A DNA stretch of 64,000 nucleotides from Gliomastix tumulicola (Eukaryota; Ascomycota; Sordariomycetes; Hypocreales; Bionectriaceae). Position numbers and translations under genes: made by a program. The notes below the pieces were generated by a model, which worked only from the letters and a program-made list of their open reading frames with translations, made no database searches and had not been told where the DNA came from. This document shows, in pieces, positions 32,463 to 43,340 of the stretch. The stretch is taken from positions 5,169,782-5,233,781 of the forward strand of contig BCHX01000003.1 in the NCBI GenBank assembly GCA_001599755.1, given 5' to 3'. How positions within the stretch are numbered: position 1 is the first letter of the stretch; every line of letters begins with the position of its first letter.

Positions 32463-34877
32463 ATGGCGCCGACTTTTGAGCATTTGCGCGAGGCCGACCT
32501 CGACGATGACGAGTTCAACGATGACGAGATCGATACCTCGGACCTGCGCGAGCGTTTCGAGGTCCAGCTGGAGCATGGCTACGACACGTTTGTCGTCGTC
32601 GACGGCCTCCCCAAGGTCACCGAGGACCAGAAGCCCAAGCTCGTCAAGTTCCTGATCAAGTCGAAGCTCAGCACCGTGGGGAAGGTTCGCGAGGATGCGA
32701 TTCACATGCCTATGGGCGATGACGGCAACTCGCTGAGGTATGTCCAGCTCCGCAGGCGCTGCTCAGCTTGCCACCCCTCCCCCCGCCAAACGCTTCGTGA
32801 CGGCCGTTACTGACACTTCCGGTATCCAGGTTCGCATTCGTGGAGTTCTCGTCCCCCGGCGAGGCTGCGGCCGCGGTGCGACAGCTCGATCAGACCCCTC
32901 TCGACAAGAAGCACACCCTCCGCGTCAACAAGATGACCGACATCGAACGGTACGGCCGCGAGGGTCGCATCGACGAGACGTATCAGCCCCCGCACATCGA
33001 CGAGTTTACGGAGAAGGAGCACCTGAGATGGTTTCTTAAGGATCCCTCGGGTCGCGGCCGAGACCAGTTCGTCATGTACCGAGGCGACAGTGTGGGAGTC
33101 TACTGGAACAATGAGAAGGATCAGCCCGAGAACATCGTCGACCGCATGCACTGGACGGAGACGTTCGTGCAGTGGTCTCCCCTCGGCACTTACCTGGTCT
33201 CCATCCACGCCCAGGGTGTCCAGCTCTGGGCTGGCGCTTCCTGGTCTCGCCATGCCCGTTTCGCTCATCCTTTCGTCAACCTGGTCGCTTTCTCTCCCCA
33301 CGAGAAGTACCTGGTCACCTGGTCCAACCGCCCGATTTCTATCCCCGACGAGGGCCACCCGGCGCTCTCCATCGACGATGATGGCAAGAACTATGTCATC
33401 TGGGACATCGCCACCGGCACTCCTCTCCGCTCCTTCGCCAACCTCGACCTCCCCAAGAGCGAGGAGGGCCGTCCTCCCCCGAAGCTCCAGTGGCCTGCGT
33501 TCAAGTGGTCGTCCGACGACAAGTACGTCGCGCGTCTGACGCAGGGCCAGAGCATCTCCGTCTACGAACTGCCCCGTATGAACCTCCTCGACAAGACGTC
33601 GATCAAGATCGAGGGCGTGATGGACTTTGACTGGGCACCCTCGACCCCTCAGCGTGAGAGCGTCAAGACCTACGAGCAGCTCTTCTGCTTCTGGACTCCC
33701 GAGATTGGCAGCAACCCTGCCAAGGTCGGTCTGATGAGCGTTCCGTCCAAGCAGATTGTTCGTACTCTCAACCTCTTCAGCGTCAGCGACGCAAAGCTTC
33801 ACTGGCAGTCCGACTCGAGCTACCTCTGCGTCAAGGTCGACCGCCACTCCAAGTCCAAGAAGTCGCAGGCCACGACGCTCGAGATCTTCCGCATTAAGGA
33901 GAAGGGTGTCCCCGTCGAGGTTGTCGACACCATCAAGGATACAGTCATTAACTTTGCCTGGGAACCCAAGGGCGACAGATTTGCCATCATTACGACGACG
34001 GAGCCCGTGGGCGCGACCGCCGTCGCCCCCAAAACGGCTGTATCTTTCTTCTGCCCCGAGAAGGCCAAGGGCCAGTTCGCGGGCAACTTCAAGCACCTGC
34101 GGACGCTGGAGAAGAAGAACAGCAACGCCATTTACTGGTCGCCGCGAGGCCGTTTCGTCGTCATTGCCACGGTTCACAACCAGCAGAGCTCTGACCTCGA
34201 CTTCTTTGACCTCGACTTTGAGGGCGAGAAGCCCGAGGCCGAGAAGGACCTCACAGCCAACCTTCAACTCATGAACACGGCTGATCACTACGGTGTGACT
34301 GATGTCGAGTGGGATCCCTCTGGGCGATTCGTTGCCACCTGGGCGACGGTGTGGAAACATTCTGTAAGTCTAGTCTAGTCTCACCATGCAGACGGGCGGC
34401 ACGGATTCATATCGCTGTGGCCATCATTACTAACAGCTTACACAGATGGAAAATGGATACCACATTTACGACTTCAGGGGTGAGGCTCTGCGCGAAGAGC
34501 CCGTCGATAAGTTCAAGCAGTTCGCCTGGCGTCCTCGCCCGCCTACGCTGTTGACCAAGGAGGAGCAGAAGCAGATCCGCAAGAACCTCCGCGAGTACAG
34601 CCGGGTGTTTGAGCAGGAGGATGCCGACCGCGGCGCGTCAGCCGACCTTGCCGTCGTCGAGGCACGGCGCGCACAGCTCGATGATTGGTACGCGTGGCGC
34701 GAAGATATCGAGGCCGAGGTGGCCGAGGAGCGTGCGGCCCTGGGCCTGCCTGACGATCCCCATACTGCTCTGCTAGAAGCCAAGACGAAGTCATTAGACG
34801 TGGATGCCGAGCAGGAGCAGGAGATTGAGGAGATTGTGGAGGACGTGCTTGAGGAGTCGGAAGAGGTTGTCGCGTAA
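32463..34877 (+). CDS. PRT1: eukaryotic translation initiation factor 3 subunit B
   Basis: Three exons: 32463-32737, 32830-34363, 34446-34877; 746 residues, the normal eIF3b length. An acidic N terminus (DDDEFNDDEID) precedes an RRM at about residues 40-125 (FVVVDGLPKV, FAFVEFSSPGEA across the first intron, LRVNKM). The middle is the nine-bladed WD-like propeller, with FVQWSPLGTYL, FKWSSDDKYVARL, FCFWTPEIG and VEWDPSGRFVATW. The C terminus has WRPRPPTLL and a coiled, acidic tail that in yeast binds eIF3i/g. Scaffold of eIF3, which brings Met-tRNAi and mRNA to the 40S subunit in the cytosol. Introns have GTATGT and GTAAGT donors; the second is flanked by CTTACACAG. Confidence 0.96.
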
Positions 34878-36341
34878 AAAGCGGGAGGCCGTCGTATAGA
34901 CTGGGGGCCTCGGGCCGGAGCACATTTTGCAGGGACCTGATTTCGCTTGTACTGCTTAAAAAAAAACTTTCACAGGGACAGACACGTTAATGAGACAACA
35001 TGATTGATCCAGCTGCAATTCTCTCTCTGTGCTGCGCGAGATACATACTTAGACATAGCCTGATGTCTCTGTTGTTGGTATCCCTCTGTGATTTTTGCCT
35101 GCCGAGGATGATTTTGTTGAGACACCCTGAATGTTTGTGGGCGTTGCATTGCATCCAACTCTCTCAGTGGACGCTCGCCCCGGCCGATGTACCCGACCCG
35201 CTGTAACTGGCACATGGAATCAGTTTGTGGCTGCCCCTCCCTGCATGTGCGTGTCTCTCTCTCTCTCTACCAGTACCTTATTGAGGCACACACAACCTCA
35301 CAGCTTGGAATAACAATCCCATTCCAGTGACGGCCGCCCGTCGCCCGATTCCGATGGAAGAAATGCGCCGAGCAGTACACAGCACTCCTCCCTGACGGCG
35401 AAATTCTATTCATCCGTCAACAAAGAGATAGCAAAAGCGCCCCAACATGCCACTGTGGTCTTGAGGGTAAGCAAATTTAGTTGCACAGTTACATCGATGG
35501 CACAGTGGCGGAACGGCTGCGACAAACTGGGCAATCGGAGGGCCGTCTTAATCAGGGAGTCCAGAGTCCAGACAAGTCCTGGGTTTCGAGCATCGGCACT
35601 GTGTTTCAGGCGTGTCGAGGACCGGAGCACAGTGTGGTCCTCCGGGTTCGCGACTGTAGCGGGCGACACTCTCACACTATTGACAGGACGATCCTTGGGG
35701 CCCAGGACGGATCAGGACAAGAGGCACACCTGGCACAGTGAAGGAGGGCAGACGGCCAGAGATGAACAGGTTGAGGGCAGCAGTGCCCCACAATTGGATG
35801 ATGTGATGATGGTGAGAGGCGCCGATGGTTGTCCCCAAGTGATTGATTACTCCGTCAGACACTCGTAGTCTTCTCGTACCGCCCGGCCCGGCGACTGTGT
35901 GTGTGTGTGTCTGTTCGTTTCCATTTTCTTCTCCTTGCATCCTCGCGGAGCTGGCCATACCGAGCTTCGAGCCTGCATTGTGTTTTTTTCCCCCGGCTGT
36001 TACATTCAACTGCAACGCTAGGACTGGGGCACTAAGTCAAATTTTGGTGCCTGTGCTCCCGCTGTCCAAAAAGAATTTCTTCCATTCCATTCGTGGGCTC
36101 TCCCGTCCTAGGGGTTCAGGTAGCGCAGTTACAGGGCATCCACTCCCTGGTTATACAGCCTACCAAACCCTCCCTTCCCCTGGCTTGCGTAGTCACGACA
36201 CTGAGGGGGCAGTGCGAGCGGTCCGTCCGTCCATCCATCCATCACGCCAGACCATCCATCCTCATCATCCTCACCTCCCGTGCCTACGACTGTAATCTCC
36301 CATCTCGCATCGGCGATATCTCAACCCGCGCCTCCTCTCGA

Positions 36342-36377
36342 ATGGCCGTTGCGTCGATGCGAAAGCCCGCGCAATAG
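36342..36377 (+). promoter_or_regulatory. uORF 1 upstream of IRE1
   Basis: ATG to TAG, 11 codons (MAVASMRKPAQ), ending 73 nt before the IRE1 start. It only matters if transcription starts upstream, which I cannot see. Confidence 0.5.
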
Positions 36378-36389
36378 GCCATCACCTCC

Positions 36390-36431
36390 ATGTCCTACTG
36401 TCGTCAACGCCCCGGAATCTGCAGCCTCTAG
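36390..36431 (+). promoter_or_regulatory. uORF 2 upstream of IRE1
   Basis: ATG to TAG, 13 codons (MSYCRQRPGICSL), ending 19 nt before the IRE1 ATG at 36451. Confidence 0.5.
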
Positions 36432-36450
36432 ACGGCAGGCCTCGCTCGCC

Positions 36451-36599
36451 ATGCAGCGACGGCCTCGATCTCCTGGGCACCACCACCATGGTTCCCCGAG
36501 CCATCAGAAGATCTGGCTCGCGGCCGCCGTCATCTTCCTCGTCCCCTTCCTGTCTCTAGCCGACGCGAAGCAGCCTGCTCAGGCCGTGCCGCCCCCGCC

Positions 36600-36635
<36 letters not shown>

Positions 36636-39600
36636 CCTCGGAAATGACGTCGCCCGCAATCATCACGATCATGACAGCAGCCAGGGCAGCCAGCCCGTGC
36701 CCGACGGAGGCATGGTCCAGAACCTGGCCGTCACGAATCTCGACAACGTCGCCGTCAGGCTCGAGATGCCGTCCGCCCAGAGCAAGGACCGGATCCAGAG
36801 AGACGACAACAACAACGACAACATAGACCCCCAGCTACACGCAAGCCCGCCGAAGCAGCAGCACGCCGCTCGGTCTGCCAGTAGCCGTGCTAAGCAAGCC
36901 CCCGATGCTCGACGATACCACAAGGGAGGCAAGCAGCAGCAACCCATCGCAAACGGCTACAGCAAATACGGCAACTACGACCACATACATATTCCTAACG
37001 ATGCGAGCGCCCTCGCAACACTAGCTCCGGCCCAGGCCGTCCGAGCACCACATCCCTCCCGACATCTCAGCTCCGGCAACGTCCACCGTGGCAGCGCCGG
37101 CCTGATCTCGCCGCAGGTTGCGCGGAGTCTGGAGGATTGGGAAGTGGAAGACTTTGTTCTTCTGGCGACCGTCGATGGAGACCTCTACGCCAACGACCGA
37201 AAGACACTCAAGGAACGTTGGCACCTCGAGGTCGATCAACCCATGGTTGAGACCAAACACCATCGGACAAACACTTCTATCCTCGATGACGACTACAGTC
37301 CCATCGACCACTATATCTGGGCCGTCGAGCCCACCCGTGACGGCGGCCTCTTCCTCTGGATGCCGGATTCCGACGCCGGCCTCGTCAGGACGGGCTACAC
37401 GATGAAAAGTCTCGTTGAGGACCTTGCTCCATTCGCCGACGAGGAGCCGCCGGTCGTCTACAATGGCGACAAGAAAACCACCCTCATCACGCTGGATGCG
37501 GCCACGGGCAAGGTCCTCAAGTGGTTCGGCTCCGGAGGCTCGCATGTCAACGAAGCGGAGAGCTGCTCCCGCCCAACCACGCTACAGAACATGGACCCGG
37601 ACGAGTGCAGCTCGACCGGCACAATCACGCTCGGCCGAACAGAGTACACGGTCAGCATCCAACGAAAGGATGGCAGGCCCATCGCTACCATCAAATACTC
37701 CGAATGGGGACCCAACAACTATGACGCCGATCTCCTCCATCAGTACCATGCTTCCAAGGACAACCGTTACTTTGCAAGCCAGTACGATGGAAACGTCTAC
37801 GCCTTTGATCCTCCTGGCCGGCACAAGCCAAGGACTGTGGAGAAGTTCACCACGCCAGTGGCGCGAGTATTTGACGTCTGTCGACCTTGGGACGCCCCTG
37901 TGGATAGCAGTCCGGAACTCGTCGTCCTCCCGCAGCCTCCTATGCCATCAAGGGACGAGGAGATTGAGCGCACTCGAAGCCAGAGCATCTTCCTGAACCA
38001 GACTGCCGAGGGCGGCTGGTATGTCATGTCCGGGCGCTCCTATCCTCTCATCATTGATGCTCCGACCGCCCAGATCAACCAAGGCAACTGGCCTCACTAC
38101 AGTGATTCTGTTTACTCCATGGGCTACGACAAAATGGCCCAGGCCCTCATCGGCACTCACCGCGTCGAGCCACTCATAGAGCCTGGGCCCGAGTTCCCAG
38201 GCCTGCCAGCCGGACCAGAGATTGACCACTACTCCACCGGGCACGAGCCTTCCAGCGCTGTTTTCGTCCGTGACGGCGATGACGAGGGCTTCCTTGATAA
38301 GCTCAAGTCGCTCCCGCGGAATGCGATGGAAAGCGTGGCGGATCTTTTCCGCAATCCTGCCATGATCCTCGTCATCGCTCTCATGATCGTCACCAACCAG
38401 CGATCGCTCAGACGGTCCTACCACAACTTCAAGGAGAAGGGCATAGACGGTGTTGCCTGGCAGTTCTGGAAGGACTCGGCCGAGGGCCAAGGTGTGGCAG
38501 TCAGGGACATTCCTGACTCCACGCGGGAGGAGCCTGATTTCTCCGAGATCAAGCAGGCTCCTGTGGCGGGTGATCCTACGCTTGATGGAGACGACGGGGC
38601 AGTCAAGCCAGTCGACCGGGAAGATGCTACGACACCCACGCAAGCCACTGTGAGAATCCCCTCGGCGGATGACGACAGCCAAGAGGGCGACAAGACCAAA
38701 GGAGACCCAAGCGACACTCCAGCAGGGGATGGTGACCTGGCTGCTGACGCAAATGGAGAGAAATCAAAGAAGAAGAAGGCTCACCGAGGGCGACGTGGAG
38801 GGGTTAAGCACCGCAAGGGCAAGGCCAAGGAGTCCTCACCCTCCGACGGTCTGGCCACCACCGAGGCTGTCGACGAGGCCGTGTCTGCAGCCAAGCGAAT
38901 CGTGGCAGATCGTGCTGGGCAGGTCATCCGACAAGAGCCTGACCCTGTCACAGCGCCCTGGGATTCCGCGGCCGTCGGTGCCCAGATCTACAGAGTGGGC
39001 AATCTGGAAGTGAACCTGGACCAGCAGCTGGGTACTGGTAGCAATGGGACACTAGTGTTTGCTGGCAAGTTCGACGGTCGCGATGTGGCTGTCAAGCGAT
39101 TGCTGAACAGCTTCACCGGGCTCGCAGAGCGGGAGACGCAGCTGCTTAGAGAGAGTGACGATCATCCCAACGGTAAGCGCGCGCGCGCACGCATTGAGCT
39201 GGCTCGTTGTATCCCGAGACTAACACGTTGTCATCAGTCATCCGATACTACCATATGATCGAGCAAGGCGAATTCCTCTACATTGCCCTCGAGCGATGCG
39301 GAGCCTCGTTGGCCAACGTCATCGAGAAACCGCAGGCCTTCCGAGAGCTAGCCAACGCCGGGAGGAAAGATCTGCCAGCCGTCCTCTATCAGATCACGAG
39401 CGGTATCAACCACCTCCACTCCCTACGAATTGTGCACCGAGACCTCAAGCCACAGAATATTCTCGTCAGCATGGGCAAGGATGGAAAGCCTCGCCTGCTT
39501 GTCTCTGATTTTGGCCTTTGCAAGAAACTGGAGAATGAGCAGTCGTCCTTTGGAGCTACAACAGGCCGCGCAGCAGGAACTTCGGGCTGGCGGGCACCCG

Positions 39601-40379
39601 AGCTGCTCATCGACGACGATGACCGGGACAATGGCATCATCGAGACGGACACACAGAGCGGCTCTGGCTCTATCCTGCTCAACGACGGCACGGTCCTCAG
39701 CGGCAAGCGTGCCACTCGGTCCATCGATATCTTCTCCCTCGGTCTCGTCTACTACTATGTGCTCACCAACGGGAGCCATCCATTCGACTGCGGGGACAAG
39801 TTCATGCGCGAGGTCAACATTCGTCGTGGCAACTACAATCTCGACCAGCTGGATTCCCTCGGCGACTGGGCCTTTGAGGCGAAGAACCTGATCGCATCGA
39901 TGATCCAGGGCGATCCGAAGGGCCGTCCTGTGGCCAACGACATTATGGCGCATCCCTTTTTCTGGTCCGCCAAGAAGAGGCTTGCATTCCTCTGCGACGT
40001 CTCCGATCATTTTGAGAAGGAGCAGCGCGATCCGCCGTCGACGGCGCTTCAGCATCTGGAGGGCTTCGCGCCCGAGGTCATCTCTGGGGATTTCCTCAAG
40101 GTGCTGCCGCGCGAGTTTGTCGATTCCCTCGGCAAGCAGCGCAAGTACACGGGAACGCGGCTTCTGGACCTGCTCCGGGCCCTGCGGAACAAGCGGAACC
40201 ACTACGAGGACATGTCTGAGAGCTTGAAACGGTCGGTCGGCTCGCTTCCAGAAGGGTACCTTTGCTTCTGGACGACCAGGTTCCCGAGCCTGCTCATTCA
40301 CTGTTGGGACATTGTATACAACATGGAGTTGGAGAACTCGGACAGATTCAGGGAGTACTACCAGCCGGCTGGCCTGTAG
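36451..40379 (+). CDS. IRE1: IRE1 unfolded-protein sensor kinase/endoribonuclease
   Basis: Two exons, 36451-39172 and 39238-40379 (65-nt intron, GTAAGC, CTAAC branch); 1287 residues. The frame is open upstream only from GTG, so ATG 36451 is used. Signal segment at residues 21-39 (IWLAAAVIFLVPFLSLADA), then an 11-Gln run at 51-61 and a disordered stretch before the lumenal sensor (VEDFVLLATVDGDLYA, HLEVDQPMVET, IWAVEPTRDGGLF). One membrane helix at about 635-652 (MILVIALMIVTNQ), a Lys/Glu linker, then the kinase: GTGSNGTLVF, HRDLKPQN (D976), DFG (D998), GTSGWRAPE. The KEN RNase follows (FLCDVSDHFEKE, YTGTRLLDLLRALRNKRNHYEDM, FPSLLIHCWD). Acts in the ER membrane; splices the HAC1-type mRNA on ER stress. 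Confidence 0.96.
36601..36633 (+). repeat. CAG11 run coding for polyglutamine in IRE1
   Basis: Eleven uninterrupted CAG codons right after the proline run; Q51-Q61 of the protein, lumenal side, before the sensor domain. Confidence 0.9.
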
Positions 40380-40982
40380 GAGAGCAGCGCGATTGGACTC
40401 TTGCGAAGGGATAACCAGGACGGAGAGCGATTTAGGTCGGGGCCAGCGAAGATGTACTTGATTGTGGCATGAAAAATATGTGTAAGTAGGGAGAACTGGC
40501 ACTGGATATCGGCATGTATTCTTTCTTGGATGTTTATGACTAGTAGTAGGTGCGGCATAATCAGACACAGCTTTGCGACTCGATCAGATATCTACTTAAG
40601 TATCTCAGGTGCATGCTTTCGAAACCTCGCTTGCGAATCGAACACTAAGGAGAGAGCGGAAATTGAGCAAGTGCGGTGATGGTACCTGGTATGGTGCTGG
40701 TCCTGGTGATTGCGGTGCGAGTGCTCCTACTCGATACCAGAGACAGCTCAAACTCACCTCAGCCTCGTCTCACCTCACCTCACCTCACCTCACTCTCACA
40801 AAACCAGTCCAGGGCTAGTGGCTTTTGCGAATTGAACATTTGGCATTTCTTATTGTGTTTTCAGTCCGCTTCTTCGCTCTCTTCTTTTCTTGCGATTCAC
40901 CATCACTCATTTCATTTCTCCCCATCGATACCGATTCGCCACGAGCCTCCCCCGCCATCGTCAACAAACAGCCGCGACAAAC
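40380..40982. other. spacer between IRE1 and the SUMO-motif-rich gene
   Basis: Contains GACTAGTAGTAGG near 40539 and a CTCAC/CACCT tandem run at about 40766-40796. The last 150 bp are a pyrimidine-rich leader. No gene. Confidence 0.5.
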
Positions 40983-43340
40983 ATGCCATCGAGCAAGAGA
41001 AAGAGAGCGGCAAGCGTCCCTGCTCGCGGCGTGCGGAATGATTCTCACCCCGATCCCGACTGCGAGATCATTCGAGTCATCCCCCGCAAACGCGCGCCAA
41101 GCACGAATAATAGCAGACGGAAGCCACAGCAGCCACAGCGCCCGACGCCCATCAAGGTCGAGGGCAGCAAGTCACGAGGCAGAGGCAGAGGCAGCGCAAG
41201 CCAGAAACGAGGCAAACAATCCATCCCCACGCCAGCGCCTACTTCCTCTTCATCATCCGACGCGGCTGCTCGTAATGCGTCCTCGTCATCGTCGACTTAC
41301 CGCGCAACCGCGAAGAGACCAATGATCAGCCCTCCCGTCACACCAGCTCGGCCGAAGCCCGTGCCGCGTATCGATCTCACGCATCTCCTCTCCTCTGACG
41401 ATAGCCTCGATGATTCGGATGACGACGGCAGCGGTGTGGAGGTGATCGACGCCGACATCTTCAAGAGAGCCGTTTCGCAGAAGCACACGCCTAGGCTCTT
41501 CAGAGACAGAGACAGAGGCCAGCGCCGCAACGCCACGCGCTCGAGACCTCGACCCTCGACGCCCATCATCTTGACGGACTCTTCGAGTGAGGATAGCGAC
41601 AGCGAGAGTGAGAGGGAGCAGAGCCCTTCCCTTCGCTACTCCCGGGCCCGAACAAGCACTCCGGCTACGGCGGCGCGTCGCTGCTTCGAGAGGAGCAGGT
41701 CTCCGAGTCCTGAGGAGAGGCGAGAAGAGCGACCGCGAGGCGTGCGGGCATCGACTGTGCCGCCTCCCGCATTCTTTGGGCGCCCAGAGCAGACGCAGCA
41801 AGAGGAGGAAACATGTCAGTCCAAACCGCCAGACTTGAAGTCACCCAAGATCCGTGACAACAGGACATCGGGGGATACTTCCCAGTCCGCATCTACGGCC
41901 AAACGCACCAGAGTCAATGAGGTTAAGCAAGTCAAGCAAGGCACGAGCCCCAGCAAGACAACATCGCCCCTTCGACCAGTCAAATGCGAGACGCCTAAGA
42001 GTTGCAGGCCTGTCAGGGCCCTCCAGGACGCCCAGCTCGCGACGGGTTGCCAACGGTCCAGCTCCCTGCCGCCCACAGGCGATTTACCGATTACGTCCTC
42101 CTTTACGCCGACCAACAGATGCGCCTCCGCTGCCAAAAAAGCCCCCGCGGCGTCTGTCAAGCCGAAGTCATCTCCAGCAAACCCGACTACTGGTTCGCTA
42201 ACGAAGACGAAGACACCGATCCGTCTCAATGCTGCAGAGATTGCCAGACGTGTTTCCTCTACCGTTCAGCCAGAGGCCAGCCCACGCCAAGATCAAAGCT
42301 CGCCAGCAAGTTCCGAGGACCAGGCCCTGATCGAGGCAAGGTCCCTGCCTCCCCGCAGTCCCTACCAGTTCTCCCGCGCCTTGCGCCCGACCATCGATAG
42401 GCTCAAGGAAGGCATCCGCAGCGGCAGAGTCTCCGTGGCCCCCGGCAAGCAAGAGCTGAGAGTCACGGATGCAGGCCGTCGAGCCATCGCAGCGGAGATG
42501 GAGCGCCGTGGCATCACCTCGCTGGCGTCATACAACGAGTTCCGGACCGATCTTATGCGGGAATACACGCGACTCTTGTTCCGGTCGAGCGTGCCGCACA
42601 TCAGCATGATGACCTTCTCGATGAACGAGCTGCAGGACGAGTGTCTAGAGATCGAAGCACGACAGCCAGCAAGGGAGCGCACAGGCACGGTGTCGATCAA
42701 GAGGGAACGGTCTGGTGCGATCAACCTAAAGGACATCTTTCCTGAGTCTGACACATCCTCTAGCGATTCTTCTGATGAGTCCGAAGATGACCCTGCGGTC
42801 CAGCATCATGACACGCTACGAGCCCTTTTCCGTCGGATCAAGACGGAGGATGCCAAGCCCGTGGTCATCAAGCAGGAGTCACTGGAACGGCGCTTGGAGA
42901 GCTCGCCAAGCGAGAAGCAGCAGCCTGGCCGAGAGCAGTCTCTTCTGCCGCGCTATCGGCAATGCTCAACGCCATCTCCGCAAAAGCCCTCTCTCTTGGA
43001 GACCCCGGGGCTCCAGCGACGAAGAGTCACAATGATTTCACGGGGCACCCAGACCGACGAGAGCATCGTGCCAGCGTCCCAAAGGAAGAGAAGCTTTCAA
43101 GATATGCAGGACACCACTACACGGCCGAGTAAGAAGCAGCGAGGAACCGCTGGTGAAAGTGGAAGCCCTTCCGTGAAGACGAATAAGGCAGCTCTCTCCG
43201 TGAGAGGGGACTGGAAGAGGATGACGCCATCACGAGCGGCGCTGGCCCCAAGCAGGCGGGATTGGGTGAGGTGGAAGAAGCGCGCAAGACGGGGAAGTGT
43301 ACATGGGAGTAATTGGAAGGAGGAGAGCCATTATGATTAG
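40983..43340 (+). CDS. disordered nuclear protein rich in SUMO-consensus and SIM-like motifs
   Basis: Single-exon, 785 residues from ATG 40983; upstream frame is open only from TTG. No known domain recognised. It is Ser/Arg/Pro-rich with a bipartite-like basic start (MPSSKRKRAAS). Five psi-K-x-E sites are visible: IKVE (K58), VKCE (K334), IKRE (K573), IKTE (K620), IKQE (K630). Hydrophobic patches next to acidic/Ser runs look like SUMO-interaction motifs: IIRVIP (29-34), HLLSSDD (134-140), VEVIDAD (152-158), PIILTDSSSEDSD (194-206). The most ordered-looking patch is residues about 455-560 (SPYQFSRALRPTIDRLKEG, VTDAGRRAIAAEMERRGI, EYTRLLFRSSVPHISMMTFSM). A GTQTDE string (T689-T691) resembles an LC8 site. 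Role unknown; a SUMO-regulated chromatin or repair scaffold is inferred. Confidence 0.8.
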   Translation: MPSSKRKRAASVPARGVRNDSHPDPDCEIIRVIPRKRAPSTNNSRRKPQQPQRPTPIKVEGSKSRGRGRGSASQKRGKQSIPTPAPTSSSSSDAAARNASSSSSTYRATAKRPMISPPVTPARPKPVPRIDLTHLLSSDDSLDDSDDDGSGVEVIDADIFKRAVSQKHTPRLFRDRDRGQRRNATRSRPRPSTPIILTDSSSEDSDSESEREQSPSLRYSRARTSTPATAARRCFERSRSPSPEERREERPRGVRASTVPPPAFFGRPEQTQQEEETCQSKPPDLKSPKIRDNRTSGDTSQSASTAKRTRVNEVKQVKQGTSPSKTTSPLRPVKCETPKSCRPVRALQDAQLATGCQRSSSLPPTGDLPITSSFTPTNRCASAAKKAPAASVKPKSSPANPTTGSLTKTKTPIRLNAAEIARRVSSTVQPEASPRQDQSSPASSEDQALIEARSLPPRSPYQFSRALRPTIDRLKEGIRSGRVSVAPGKQELRVTDAGRRAIAAEMERRGITSLASYNEFRTDLMREYTRLLFRSSVPHISMMTFSMNELQDECLEIEARQPARERTGTVSIKRERSGAINLKDIFPESDTSSSDSSDESEDDPAVQHHDTLRALFRRIKTEDAKPVVIKQESLERRLESSPSEKQQPGREQSLLPRYRQCSTPSPQKPSLLETPGLQRRRVTMISRGTQTDESIVPASQRKRSFQDMQDTTTRPSKKQRGTAGESGSPSVKTNKAALSVRGDWKRMTPSRAALAPSRRDWVRWKKRARRGSVHGSNWKEESHYD

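Larger units (their letters stand above)
34878..36450. other. intergenic region and IRE1 leader
   Basis: Begins with the eIF3b 3' region. A TCTCTCTCTCTC run lies at about 35254-35267, a GTGTGTGTGTGT run at about 35897-35908 and CCATCCATCCATCA near 36230. The last 110 bp carry two small upstream ORFs listed separately. No tRNA found. Confidence 0.5.

Noticed and set aside
32807..34360. 517-codon frame antisense to eIF3b, and similar long antisense frames over IRE1, Hel2 and the desaturase
   Set aside because: Mirror frames caused by strong third-position GC bias of the real genes.
35440..35560. Possible tRNA upstream of IRE1
   Set aside because: No paired A and B box with a foldable cloverleaf could be made; other GTTCGA-like strings in the window lie in coding DNA.
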